Shown piece by piece: positions 1 to 8,602 of a stretch of DNA of 64,000 nucleotides. The position numbers were made by a program, and so were the translations under genes. This DNA comes from Propionibacteriaceae bacterium (lineage in GTDB: Bacteria; Actinomycetota; Actinomycetes; Propionibacteriales; Propionibacteriaceae): NCBI GenBank assembly GCA_031262485.1, contig JAISHO010000028.1, positions 1 through 64,000 of the forward strand, read 5' to 3'. The notes beneath the pieces are model-generated. The model was not told where the DNA came from. It made no database searches and saw only the letters and a program-made list of their open reading frames with translations. Position 1 is the first letter of the stretch. Every line of letters starts with the position of its first letter.

Positions 1-6
1 GCATAG

Positions 7-69
7 CGGGCTGAAACCTTCATGGTGTAACTGGAACTCGAAACACCAAGTTCACCAGGTTTCAGCCCG
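7..69. repeat. Inverted repeat, 13-bp arms
   Basis: CGGGCTGAAACCT (7-19) is repeated as its exact reverse complement at 57-69. The 37-base interior contains a weaker nested repeat (GGTGTAACT against AAGTTCACC). There is no T-tract on either side. It could be the terminator of a gene outside the window, or the end of a mobile element. Bases 76-188 show nothing else I can name. Confidence 0.5.
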
Positions 70-206
70 TGTTTACGCTAGCCACACCGCGTATCACCCG
101 ACTTTGAGTAGCCCGTGGCCCAGGATAAGGCTGCTGATCAGAAAGGTCAGTTCGCAGTACTCGTCAAGCGTAAACCCCGCTCCAGGGCATGTGGAAGAAT
201 TCCCCC

Positions 207-1022
207 ATGTTAGGAGCCATCGTCGGGGACATCGTCGGGAGTCTTTACGAGTACAAAGACGTCCCACCAGCTGATTTCGAGTTGATCGAGCCGCGATCAG
301 ACTGGACTGATGACACGTTGATGACCTTGGCTGTCGCCGATGGTCTTATGGATCTCCTCGATGGCGGAGCGACGGAGCCGGATGATATGAGCGATGTCGT
401 GTTAACGGAGCGCATTCGTCGGTTCGCGATGGACTATGACCTGCCTCGTGGTGGGTATGGGAGCAGATTCACCCGCTGGTTGCTCTCGCGAGACCCTCAT
501 CCCTATGGCAGCTACGGGAACGGCTCTGCGATGCGTGTGTCGAGCGTCGGGTGGCTCTTCGACACGCTCGAGGAGACCGAGCGGTGGGCTGCGGGGACGG
601 CTCGAATCACCCATGACCACCCGGCTGGTATCGCTGGCGCTCAGGCGATCGCCGCCTCGATCTTGTTGGCCCGCCAGGGGGCTTCGCGCCAGGAGATCCG
701 CGACTACGTGTCGGAGCGCTTCTATGACATGGTGAGCGGAACCTTGGCCGACGCGAAAGTCACCTATGCGCCAACGACTAGTTGTCAAGGCACGGTGCCG
801 TTCGCGATCCTCGCTTATCTCGACGCCACCTCCTTTAAAGAGACTCTGCGCTATGCCGTCGGGTTGGGCGGAGACACCGACACTCTGGCCGCCATGGCCG
901 GATCGATCGCCGAAGTGGAATTCGGCGTGCCGGACTATCTCCGTCAAGCGGCTCTTGAGCGCCTCGAGCCGGAGCTACGGGAAGTTCTCGATCGCTTCTG
1001 GGAGCGGATCAAGACCATCTGA
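207..1022 (+). CDS. ADP-ribosylglycohydrolase family protein (DraG/ARH-like)
   Basis: The 271-residue protein belongs to the ADP-ribosyl-glycohydrolase family, which removes ADP-ribose from proteins, nucleic acids or small molecules using two metal ions. The N-terminus has the GDIVGS motif (residues 7-12) and the metal-binding TDD (34-36). The second metal site is GGDTDT near residue 222. An upstream in-frame ATG at 189 exists, but GGAAGAA about 8 bases before the ATG at 207 and the family's usual beginning (GAIVGD) favour 207. The stop is 20 bases before the next gene, an AlbA_2 regulator, so the two are probably co-transcribed. The substrate is unknown. A defence or toxin-reversal role is possible but rests only on the neighbour. 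Confidence 0.88.
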   Translation: MLGAIVGDIVGSLYEYKDVPPADFELIEPRSDWTDDTLMTLAVADGLMDLLDGGATEPDDMSDVVLTERIRRFAMDYDLPRGGYGSRFTRWLLSRDPHPYGSYGNGSAMRVSSVGWLFDTLEETERWAAGTARITHDHPAGIAGAQAIAASILLARQGASRQEIRDYVSERFYDMVSGTLADAKVTYAPTTSCQGTVPFAILAYLDATSFKETLRYAVGLGGDTDTLAAMAGSIAEVEFGVPDYLRQAALERLEPELREVLDRFWERIKTI

Positions 1023-1042
1023 GCGCGTAAATGGAGTGGAAA

Positions 1043-2560
1043 ATGACTGATATCTTGACCGACAATGCGGGGAAGGCACTCCTGCTGCCCGAGTCGAAGA
1101 CCCTGGAGCACAAGCGTGACTTGTCTAGCCCCGAGGAGGCGCTGAAATCGGTCGTCGCGTTCGCCAACTCCGCCGGAGGACAACTCGTCATTGGAGTCTC
1201 TGACGACGGTGAGGTCGTCGGCGTCGCGGATCCACTTGAAGAGGAGCAGCGACTAACCAATCTCATCTCCGATTCGATCGCCCCACAGCTTCTCCCCACC
1301 GTGGAGCTTGTGCCTATGGCCGGGAAGACGGTACTCGTCGCACGAGTGTGGTTGGGTCAGCAACGTCCATATCATCTCAAGAAATACGGCCCGCATCAGG
1401 GCTCCTACATTCGTGTCGGATCATCAGACCGGCAAGCCAGCGCGGCCATGATCGCTGAGCTGAGACGTTCTTCACAGGGCATTTCGTTTGATCAGTTGCC
1501 GACGCCACGAGCTACCCTCTCCGATCTCAATCGGACTCTGCTCTCGCAACTATTGAAGCGAGAGATCGATGACAACCTTCTACGCACTTTACGTCTCATC
1601 GTCGAAGACCAAGGCCAGTGGGTTCCCAGCAACGGCGGCATCCTCGTCGGCTGTGAGAACCCGGAGATGTTCCTTCCTCACGCCTGGGTTCAGTGCGCTC
1701 GGTTCCGCGGGCCGCGCAAGCGAGACATCATCGACAAAGCGAACATTCGCGGGCCCTTGCCCTTGGCCATCGATCAGGTGATGACGTTCTTCCGTCGACA
1801 CGCGTTCCTCTCATCGAAATTTGGAGAGAACCCACGCCGCCAAGACATTTGGTCACTCCCTTTCGACGCCCTTGAGGAACTCGTCGTCAATGCCCTCGTG
1901 CACTCCAGCTACGACGATCATGGGACACCGATCAAGATCGCCTTCCGCGACGATGAAATTGTCATCGAAAGCCCCGGCGGACTCGTCCCGGGGTTGACTG
2001 TCGACAACATGATCGAGGGCACCTCGGTGATTCGTAACCCCGTTCTTGCCCGCGTGTTCGAAGAGCTTGGTCACATTGAGCAGTGGGGCTCGGGAATCCC
2101 GGAAGTCATCACCGATCTCGCCGACGCCGGCTTGCCACCGCTCGACATCGAAGAGGGACGCGAGCGTCTCAAGATCACCGTCCACATCTCGAATCATGAC
2201 CCGCGTCTCTTCGAACCAGTCTGGCTCAGACATGCACAAGTAAGCCCGACCGATGCACAAGTAGATGCACAAGTAAGCCCGACCGATGCACAAGTCAGGG
2301 AAATTCTCGGCCGCCGCGGAGCAGCCATTCTCTTGGCACTGTCAGATGGGCCGCTGAAACGAGCCGAGATCCTCGCAGCGATCGGTTTGAAGAATCGATA
2401 CCCCACGTACCAACATCACATTCTCCCACTGCTCGATCACGGGCTGATCGGCATGACCAATCCGGAGAATCCAACCGCCCCCACTCAGACCTATGCACTC
2501 ACCGGGTTAGGCAGATCATTGATAGCGATTCTTACAACGGACGTATCGCAAGATGTATAG
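1043..2560 (+). CDS. AlbA_2 (Schlafen-like) / HATPase_c_4 putative transcriptional regulator, paralogue 1
   Basis: The 505-residue protein has three parts. Residues 1-130 are a Schlafen AlbA_2 domain (ESKTLEHKRDL, then AFANSAGGQLVIGVSDDG). Around 270-350 is a RecG-C-like/HATPase_c_4 region (EELVVNALVHSSY ... EQWGSGIPEV). A C-terminal winged helix lies at about 420-490. A repetitive linker (DAQVSPT units, about residues 397-418) separates ATPase and winged helix. The ATG at 1043 is preferred over 1031 because GGAG at 1033-1036 sits six bases upstream of it. The family is widespread and mostly uncharacterised, usually called a transcriptional regulator. A paralogue with the same order but a different linker lies at 61626-63293. 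Confidence 0.85.
   Translation: MTDILTDNAGKALLLPESKTLEHKRDLSSPEEALKSVVAFANSAGGQLVIGVSDDGEVVGVADPLEEEQRLTNLISDSIAPQLLPTVELVPMAGKTVLVARVWLGQQRPYHLKKYGPHQGSYIRVGSSDRQASAAMIAELRRSSQGISFDQLPTPRATLSDLNRTLLSQLLKREIDDNLLRTLRLIVEDQGQWVPSNGGILVGCENPEMFLPHAWVQCARFRGPRKRDIIDKANIRGPLPLAIDQVMTFFRRHAFLSSKFGENPRRQDIWSLPFDALEELVVNALVHSSYDDHGTPIKIAFRDDEIVIESPGGLVPGLTVDNMIEGTSVIRNPVLARVFEELGHIEQWGSGIPEVITDLADAGLPPLDIEEGRERLKITVHISNHDPRLFEPVWLRHAQVSPTDAQVDAQVSPTDAQVREILGRRGAAILLALSDGPLKRAEILAAIGLKNRYPTYQHHILPLLDHGLIGMTNPENPTAPTQTYALTGLGRSLIAILTTDVSQDV
2231..2299 (+). repeat. Short tandem repeats inside the AlbA_2 gene linker
   Basis: Four copies of (G)ATGCACAAGT occur, arranged as 21-bp and 12-bp units (2231-2251, 2252-2263, 2264-2284, 2285-2299). 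All spacings are multiples of three, so gain or loss of a unit would keep the frame. They encode the DAQVSPT / DAQV linker. Confidence 0.85.
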
Positions 2561-2627
2561 TTGCACTTGCCGTCATGGTCGTCATCACTCTGTCTCCGAA
2601 AAGGTCAGTTCCGACGAGGGTGAGGTC

Positions 2628-3002
2628 TCATCGTCCGTCGCTTATACCAGGATCCTCCGTGAGCCAAGCGACAGCCTCCTCTTCGGAGGCGCACACTCGG
2701 AAATCGGTTCCCATCTTTGCCTCGCTCAGGAAATCGCCCCAGGGGCCGGTGGCGTCTGAACCGTCGATAACGGCGGCGGTGCGAACCTGGTAGTTGGCCA
2801 GCTTGCCGAGGAACTGGCCGGCCACCCGCGTGGAGAGACGGCGGAATTCCTCTGAGATGGCCGATTGAGGCAAGAAAAGCAGACGCGTGTCATACGACCA
2901 GCAAGCGGAGATCGCGTCGTTGGCGTCGCTCTCCTCGGTGACCTGGCCATCGACGACAGCGACATACGCGATACCGTTGGCGGTGCGAGCATCGAATTTC
3001 AT
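2628..3002 (-). CDS. DUF4180 domain-containing protein
   Basis: This 124-residue protein resembles the DUF4180 family: an N-terminal strand-rich start (IAYVAVVDGQVTEESDANDAI), an LPQSAISEEFRRLSTRVAGQFLGKLANYQVRTAAVIDG core and a C-terminal acidic helix (SEEEAVAWL). No catalytic motif is known for the family, so no function is assigned. GAGAGGGA lies a few bases before the ATG. The gene is convergent with the AlbA_2 gene and divergent from the helical protein at 3089, so it is probably transcribed alone. Confidence 0.75.
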   Translation of the reverse strand: MKFDARTANGIAYVAVVDGQVTEESDANDAISACWSYDTRLLFLPQSAISEEFRRLSTRVAGQFLGKLANYQVRTAAVIDGSDATGPWGDFLSEAKMGTDFRVCASEEEAVAWLTEDPGISDGR

Positions 3003-3088
3003 GATTCCCTCTCTCCGATGGGCCTCAAAGGATATCCCTCTTCCGCGATGACCGAGCGTTGAGGAGAGACTCGGTTCATAATGAACCC

Positions 3089-4315
3089 ATGGATCTAGCA
3101 GACGAGGTGCTGCCGCTCATCAGAACTCGAAACGAACTGTGGCGGTGGAGCGCGGCGAACGCCCATGGGGTGCGGATGCACGAGGGCATCGACCGGTTGG
3201 AAGCCGCTCTCGGCGTCGAGGATCCGGCAGTCGTCTACGACGTCACGAAACGGGCCATCGCCTCGGCTTACAAGGTGATCGCCCGGGCCGACGACTCCAG
3301 CGGCCTCATCGGATTCGCTTGCCGCCGACTTCTCGACTTGCATCCTCGGGCGGCCGCGCTGGCGAAACCCCCGGCCCGGAAACTCGTCGACTGGATGATG
3401 GGCATCAACTTCCATGAAGAAGTGGACTACTTCGAGATCGACCCGGTCGCGTACGCCCTCGCTCTCGAAGATAAAGGAATGGCCTTCTACCGTGAGGCGT
3501 TGGCGCTGAAAGCGGAGTCCCTCGGGCCACGGCCCGACCCGTCGAAGAGGTGGAACTCGGAACACTCGCGCGAGTGGTTCGTCATCGACTACAACGACCA
3601 GCGTCTGGCTGTCCTCGACCGGGACATCGACCGGATCGTCGAGACCCATCTCCGCGACGGAAAAGTGGCCGCCTGGTACAAAGACACCGCCGAGGCCCTG
3701 GCTGAGATCGGCGAATGGACGCTCGCCATCGACTGGGCCCACAAGGGAGCCACCGAGTTCACCGGCCACCAAGCCGAGGAATCAGCGCACTACTGGTGCG
3801 ATCTCTTGGAACAACATCAGCCCGACGAAGTGTTGGGCGCACGAATCGAGGTGTTCGACCGGTGGCCCACGGCGCAGAATGCCGAGTCACTCCACCAAGC
3901 CGCCGGAGACGCTTGGCCCGACCACGAGCCAGATGTGATGGAGAAGTTGTCGGTACGGCCGGAAGAGGCGGTGTCCTTCGCGCAGAACGGACTCAAGGAC
4001 ATCCGGTTGGCCTGGGAACTCGCCCACGATCTGACTCTCACCTCGTCCCATCAATGGCAAGCTTTGGCCAAGGCTTACCAGAAGATCGACCCCGTGGCCA
4101 CACTCCCCATCCACCGCGACCTCGTCGAGGAGGAACTCGACACCGCAGGCGCGAACCATTACCGCCGAGCCGCCCGTCGCCTCGTCACCATGCGCAAACT
4201 GGCCGCTGGATCCGATCATGCCGACGAGGTCGACGACTACATCCTCGAACTCCGTGAGATCCACCGCCGACGTCCGCGACTCCAACAAGAATTCGACCGA
4301 GCGGGGCTGCCTTGA
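3089..4315 (+). CDS. Large helical-repeat protein, DUF6880 / SWIM-associated C-terminal region-like
   Basis: The predicted protein has 408 residues, is almost entirely helical, with TPR-like pairs, and ends in a basic stretch (EIHRRRPRLQQEFDRAGLP). That ending and the pattern of W, A and E residues resemble the region found after the zinc finger in actinobacterial SWIM proteins, but no CxC/CxH SWIM motif is present. No catalytic residues are recognisable. The ATG at 3089 has no well-placed ribosome site; a TTG at 3059 is in frame and GAGGAG at 3061-3066 is too far from 3089 to decide. Family assignment is tentative. Confidence 0.6.
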   Translation: MDLADEVLPLIRTRNELWRWSAANAHGVRMHEGIDRLEAALGVEDPAVVYDVTKRAIASAYKVIARADDSSGLIGFACRRLLDLHPRAAALAKPPARKLVDWMMGINFHEEVDYFEIDPVAYALALEDKGMAFYREALALKAESLGPRPDPSKRWNSEHSREWFVIDYNDQRLAVLDRDIDRIVETHLRDGKVAAWYKDTAEALAEIGEWTLAIDWAHKGATEFTGHQAEESAHYWCDLLEQHQPDEVLGARIEVFDRWPTAQNAESLHQAAGDAWPDHEPDVMEKLSVRPEEAVSFAQNGLKDIRLAWELAHDLTLTSSHQWQALAKAYQKIDPVATLPIHRDLVEEELDTAGANHYRRAARRLVTMRKLAAGSDHADEVDDYILELREIHRRRPRLQQEFDRAGLP

Positions 4316-4329
4316 TCTGGGTCATTCGC

Positions 4330-4446
4330 GACTAGTGCATGAGCCGATGCACTAGTCGATGCACAAGTCAGCTCGACCGATGCACTAGTCGATGCACATG
4401 TCAGCTCATCGCGTGCACTAGTCGACCCGGCGCATGCACAAGTCCC
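4330..4446. repeat. Non-coding repeat array related to the AlbA_2 linker repeats
   Basis: A perfect 12-bp inverted repeat (4329-4340 against 4347-4358, six-base spacer) leads into about six copies of GATGCAC(A/T)AGTC-like units. One 21-bp unit here matches the 21-bp unit of the AlbA_2 gene linker at 18 of 21 positions. The plus-strand reading frame with DALVDAQVSSTD-like codons is closed by a TGA just upstream and has no start or downstream domain, so this is not a gene. It lies between convergent stop codons. Confidence 0.75.
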
Positions 4447-4455
4447 GGTCGCTGA

Positions 4456-5706
4456 TCACTGCGCCCTCAGCCCAGCTTTCAACCGCTCCAGCCCGTCGAG
4501 GAGACGGGACCGTTGAGTGGCGAGATTCATCCTCAGGAAACGATCGCCGTTGCCGCCGAAGCCGGCGCCCTCGGAGAGTCTCAGGCCGGTCTCGCTGCGG
4601 AGGCGGGCGGCCAACTCGGTGGAATCATCGGTGATCGCGGAGCAATCGAGCCACAACAGATAGGTGGCTTGTGGAACCTTCGTCGTGATCTGGGGGATCT
4701 CACGGCGGATGAAGTCGACGGCGGTATCTGCGTTCTCGGCGATCGTGGAGCGCAGGGCGTCCAGCCATGGCGCGCCTTCGGTGAAGGCGGCGATCGTCGC
4801 GGGCATGGCGAAAGCGTTCGGCTCGGCCACACCGTCGGCTTCGAGGGCGCGGTGGATTTTGTGCCTGAGCACGGGATCGCTCACGATAACGGCGGAGGAT
4901 TGAACTCCGGCGATGTTGAACGTCTTCGTCGGGGAGACGAACGTGATCGCGTTCGCCCGGGTCGTCTCCGAAACCGCCGCGAAGGGGGTGTAGTCGAGGC
5001 CGGGGCGGGTGATGTCGCAGTGGATCTCGTCGGAGAGCACGAGGACGTGGTGTTTGGCGCACAGGTCGCCGATGCGGGCGAGCGTCTCACGATCCCACAG
5101 GTAGCCGATGGGGTTGTGCGGGTTGCACAGGAGCATGAGCGTCGTCTGGGGATCGGCCAACTTGCGTTCGAGATCATCGAAGTCGATACGGTAAAGACCG
5201 TTCTCATAGACCAGTTCGTTCTCCAGCACGGTGCGGCCATTGTCGCGGATGGCGGGGTAGAATATCCCATACACCGGAGGTTGGATGAGGACGTTCTCCG
5301 CCGGGGTCGTCAGCTTGCGGATCGTCGACGAGATCGCCGGCATGACGCCGGTGGCGAAAAGCACCTCGTCGGGGGCGAAGGTGTAGCCGTGGCGCTCGCC
5401 CCACCAGTGGGAGACCGCCTCACGGAAACGATCGGGCACATGGGTATAGCCGTACAGGCCCGTGGCCGCCACTCGCTGGACCGCCTCGGCGACCACAGGC
5501 GCGGTGGGGAAATCCATATCCGCCACCCACATCGGCAACTCGTTGGCCGGGCCGTCCCATTTGAGGGAATCTGTGCCCGCTCGATCGGTCGGCAGTTCGA
5601 AATCGAACGCCGCGCTCGTCGACGTCTCACCTAGCGTGGAATGAGGATCCGTCTCACTCACCGGAGCGTTCGAGATCGCACCGGACTGTTTCGTCATCTT
5701 CGTCAC
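4456..5706 (-). CDS. patB: PatB/MalY-type PLP-dependent C-S lyase (cystathionine beta-lyase)
   Basis: This is a fold-type I aminotransferase-like enzyme of the MalY/PatB branch (416 residues from the chosen start). Such enzymes release thiol, pyruvate and ammonia from cystathionine or cysteine conjugates. Visible family marks are KWDGPANELPMWVADMDF near the N-terminus, GVMPAISSTIR, CNPHNPIG, LSDEIHCD and the PLP lysine in SPTKTFNIAG. The start is inferred as the GTG at 5706 because a TAGGAT hexamer ends seven bases upstream, suggesting a leaderless transcript; the ATG at 5697 is the alternative. Substrate preference (methionine pathway or detoxification) cannot be decided here. Confidence 0.88.
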   Translation of the reverse strand: MTKMTKQSGAISNAPVSETDPHSTLGETSTSAAFDFELPTDRAGTDSLKWDGPANELPMWVADMDFPTAPVVAEAVQRVAATGLYGYTHVPDRFREAVSHWWGERHGYTFAPDEVLFATGVMPAISSTIRKLTTPAENVLIQPPVYGIFYPAIRDNGRTVLENELVYENGLYRIDFDDLERKLADPQTTLMLLCNPHNPIGYLWDRETLARIGDLCAKHHVLVLSDEIHCDITRPGLDYTPFAAVSETTRANAITFVSPTKTFNIAGVQSSAVIVSDPVLRHKIHRALEADGVAEPNAFAMPATIAAFTEGAPWLDALRSTIAENADTAVDFIRREIPQITTKVPQATYLLWLDCSAITDDSTELAARLRSETGLRLSEGAGFGGNGDRFLRMNLATQRSRLLDGLERLKAGLRAQ

Positions 5707-5713
5707 ACGGTGA

Positions 5714-5719
5714 ATCCTA
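5714..5719 (-). promoter_or_regulatory. Predicted -10 element (TAGGAT), leaderless C-S lyase start
   Basis: The hexamer fits TAnnnT and ends seven bases before the GTG at 5706. Confidence 0.5.
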
Positions 5720-5929
5720 CGGCGCGCCGTCGGCGGTGGAGTTCCCACCATCGTCGACGGATCAGTGCCATCGAACAGCGCCATCCCCGGACCTCAGAGT
5801 GCGGGGCAACGAGGCGGCCACTCACGCATGGGGAGCCAATGCAGGAGTCGGAAGGCGCGGCGAACCCGAATCGGATCCTTCACGGTCGCATGTTCGAATG
5901 GCGGCGGATCTGATGTCCGAGCCGCTCAC

Positions 5930-5935
5930 TAGAGT
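5930..5935 (+). promoter_or_regulatory. Predicted -10 element (TAGAGT), leaderless VOC gene start
   Basis: The hexamer fits TAnnnT and is followed by exactly six bases and the ATG at 5942. No Shine-Dalgarno sequence is present. Confidence 0.6.
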
Positions 5936-5941
5936 GCTCCC

Positions 5942-6298
5942 ATGCAGTTACTCCCCGTGCTTTACACCGACGACCCCGAGACGCTGACACGTTTTTACAC
6001 CGCTGTCGGCTTGTCCATCGCGCTCGAGACCCCCGGGTGGAGCGAGTTCGCCCTCACCACCGGAAAGATGGCGCTCCACAAGCCCGTTGGCTCCACCGGC
6101 GACGTCACCCGGTCGACCGGCTATCTGGAGATGGGCTTCGCCTGCGAGGCCGATGAGAACCTCGAGGCGATCCAGGTGAAGCTTCGCGCTGAGGGGTTCG
6201 ACGAGGGACGGATCCAGCCCGAACCCTTCGGCCGTTCCCTCGACGTGAGCGACCCGGAGGGGCGTCGTTTGCAGATCAACGAGGCCACGGATCGCTGA
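5942..6298 (+). CDS. VOC (glyoxalase/bleomycin-resistance/dioxygenase fold) protein
   Basis: A single-chain 118-residue vicinal-oxygen-chelate protein. It opens with the typical LPVLYTDDPETLTRFYTAVGL strand-helix and closes with the second half FDEGRIQPEPFGRSLDVSDPEGRRLQINE. The FDP-GR ending of a glyoxalase-like module is clear (SDPEGRRLQI). Members bind metals and diverse small molecules, so substrate is not assigned. It is divergent from the C-S lyase gene with about 235 bases between starts. Confidence 0.8.
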   Translation: MQLLPVLYTDDPETLTRFYTAVGLSIALETPGWSEFALTTGKMALHKPVGSTGDVTRSTGYLEMGFACEADENLEAIQVKLRAEGFDEGRIQPEPFGRSLDVSDPEGRRLQINEATDR

Positions 6299-6435
6299 TC
6301 GCTGATCGCTGATCCGCTAACAGCGCCCTGACCAGCCACTGGATTGACCGGCGGCCCATCCGGGCGTAGCGTTTCGCGCTGGCCGATCGGCGGTTCCCCC
6401 CGAATCGCGGGGCCTCGACTCCAGGGGGCGTTGTC

Positions 6436-8313
6436 ATGGGCACGTTGAAGCGGATCCTCGTCGGTCGCCCTTTGGCGTCGACGCAGGCCGGCGAGCAGAA
6501 GCTGACCCGTTGGAAGGGCCTGGCCTTGTTGTCGTCGGACGCTCTCAGTTCGACGGCGTACGGCACCGAGCAGATCATCCTGGCGCTCTACCTCGTCTCG
6601 GCGGCGGCCTTTTGGCACTCGCTCGAGATCGCGGCCGTCGTCGTCGTCCTCCTCATCGCCTTGACGGCGTCCTACCGGCAGATCATCCACGCCTACCCCC
6701 ACGGTGGCGGAGCTTACGTCGTCACCTCGGAGAACATGGGGCGCACCTGGGGGCTCGTGGCGGCCGGATCCCTCCTCATCGACTACATGTTGACAGTGGC
6801 GGTGTCCGTCTCCGCCGGCGCGGAGGCGATCACCTCGGCGATCCCCTCGCTCTACGGTCACGAGGCGGCCATCGCCTGTGCGCTCATCGTCGTCCTCGCC
6901 ATCGTCAACCTGCGCGGCGCACGAGAATCCGCCAGCGTGCTCGTCACGCCCGTCTTCTTCTTCATCGCCATGATGGCGGTCATGATCGTCGCCGGGCTCG
7001 TCCAGATCATCACCGGGCAGGTCCCCTTCAACGCCACCTCCGCGATCGGCACGGCCGTTCCCGGTGTGACGATCTTCGTGCTGCTGCGCGCCTTCTCCTC
7101 CGGTTCGACCTCGTTGACCGGGGTGGAGGCCATCAGCAACGCCGTCCCCTCATTCAAAGCCCCCTCGGCGCGCAACGCGGCCGCCACACTGACGATTATG
7201 GCCGTCATCCTCGGGGTGTTCTTCGCCGGCGTCACCTTCATCAACTATTGGTACGGCATCATCCCCGAGCACGAGGTGACCTTGCTGTCGCAGATCGCCG
7301 CCGCCGTCTTCGGCGGGAACACGACGATCCTCTTCTACCTCTTCCAGTTGGCCACTGCCCTCATCCTCGCCGTCGCCGCCAATACTGGTTTTTCGGCGTT
7401 TCCTCAGCTCAGCTACAACCTCGCCCGCGACAAATACATGCCGCACATGTTCCTCGCCCGCGGCGACCGTCTCGGTTACTCGAACGGCATCCTCACCCTC
7501 GCCGCCGGCGCCATCGTGCTCATCGTCGTCTTCCACGGCATCGAAGTGCTCATCGGGCAGTGGAGCAGCCAAGACACCGGCGGGCTCACCTCGTTGCTCA
7601 TTCCGCTTTACGCCATCGGTGTCTTCGTCCCCTTCACGCTCGCCCAAGCTTCCATGGTGCTGCGCTGGAAACGCCTCGGGGAGACCCGTTGGTGGCTCAA
7701 AGCCATCCCCAACGCCGTCGGCGCGCTCATCTCCGTCGCCGTCGTCCTCGTCATGATCGGGCTGCGGTTCCCCAGCATCTGGCCCTACTTCCTCATCATG
7801 CCCGTCGTCGTGCTGTTCTTCCGCGCCATCCACCGGCACTATGAGGCGGTTCGTAACCAACTGCGCCTCCCCGAGGACTGCGCCCCCACCCACTACAACG
7901 GAAACACTGTCGTCGTCTTGGTGAGCAATGTGACGCGGGTCGACGTCCGCGCCGTCGACTACGCCCGTTCCATCGGCGACGAAGTGCGCGCCTTCCACGT
8001 CGTCATTGACGGGGACGGCAAAGCCGAAGAGGAGATCCGCGACGAATTCGACGCGACCTTCCCCGACATCCCCCTGACGATCGTCCGCTCCCAGTTCCGC
8101 TCCATCGTCGCCCCAGCGCTGCGGCACATCGACGACGTCGCGACCGAGGAACGGGCCCGCAACCGCACCGTTACCGTGCTCGTGCCCCAATTCATCACCG
8201 CCAAACCCTGGCAACAAATCCTGCACAATCAGACGAGTTTGCGGCTGCGGTATCTCCTCAACCAGCGCGACCGGCTCGTCGTCGCGACCTACACCTACCG
8301 CCTCAACGACTGA
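6436..8313 (+). CDS. kimA: KimA-like APC-superfamily potassium transporter
   Basis: A 625-residue membrane protein with about 12 hydrophobic segments and a cytoplasmic C-terminal domain of roughly 170 residues (from RNQLRLPEDCAPTHYNGNTVVVLVSNVTR) resembling a universal-stress-protein fold. The N-terminus GEQKLTRWKGLALLSSDALSSTAYGTEQI is the hallmark of the YdaO/KimA group, which in Bacillus subtilis imports potassium with protons. AGGGGG about eight bases upstream supports the ATG. In Bacillus the gene is under a c-di-AMP riboswitch; I see no such element in the 137 bases upstream here. The ion specificity is inferred from family only. Confidence 0.82.
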   Translation: MGTLKRILVGRPLASTQAGEQKLTRWKGLALLSSDALSSTAYGTEQIILALYLVSAAAFWHSLEIAAVVVVLLIALTASYRQIIHAYPHGGGAYVVTSENMGRTWGLVAAGSLLIDYMLTVAVSVSAGAEAITSAIPSLYGHEAAIACALIVVLAIVNLRGARESASVLVTPVFFFIAMMAVMIVAGLVQIITGQVPFNATSAIGTAVPGVTIFVLLRAFSSGSTSLTGVEAISNAVPSFKAPSARNAAATLTIMAVILGVFFAGVTFINYWYGIIPEHEVTLLSQIAAAVFGGNTTILFYLFQLATALILAVAANTGFSAFPQLSYNLARDKYMPHMFLARGDRLGYSNGILTLAAGAIVLIVVFHGIEVLIGQWSSQDTGGLTSLLIPLYAIGVFVPFTLAQASMVLRWKRLGETRWWLKAIPNAVGALISVAVVLVMIGLRFPSIWPYFLIMPVVVLFFRAIHRHYEAVRNQLRLPEDCAPTHYNGNTVVVLVSNVTRVDVRAVDYARSIGDEVRAFHVVIDGDGKAEEEIRDEFDATFPDIPLTIVRSQFRSIVAPALRHIDDVATEERARNRTVTVLVPQFITAKPWQQILHNQTSLRLRYLLNQRDRLVVATYTYRLND

Positions 8314-8602
8314 GCTGGATTAAAACCAGGCGCCACGAAGCGTCATAGCCCCGCAGAAGCATGGCGACTTTCTGGGAAGAAATGGCGTCATTCGAGCAGT
8401 GTCAAGCCCATCAGCTACACAATTTTACTTTCGTAAAAACGAAGATCGGATGACCTCAGATCGTCAGTCGTGCGACCGAAAAAACGACGTTCGCGGCCCT
8501 ATTTTTCCTTGTCAACGCCATACATGAACCCCAGATCAACTTCGACCAGTTGACGACTTGGAAAGTTCCCAGATGACCGAGCCAAAACGAGTCCGAACAG
8601 CG
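8314..8602. other. Intergenic region without recognisable gene
   Basis: These 289 bases are AT-richer than the flanks and lie between the convergent stops of the transporter gene and purB. The only structure seen is a weak TTCGT-AAAA-ACGAA hairpin near 8430, without a T-tract. Confidence 0.5.

Noticed and set aside
6292..6317. Three copies of GATCGCTGA after the VOC gene
   Set aside because: A short simple repeat overlapping the stop codon, with no evident role.
6299..6435. c-di-AMP (ydaO) riboswitch in front of the KimA-like gene
   Set aside because: I looked for the conserved GC-rich core of that riboswitch and saw no convincing match; the leader is only 137 bases.
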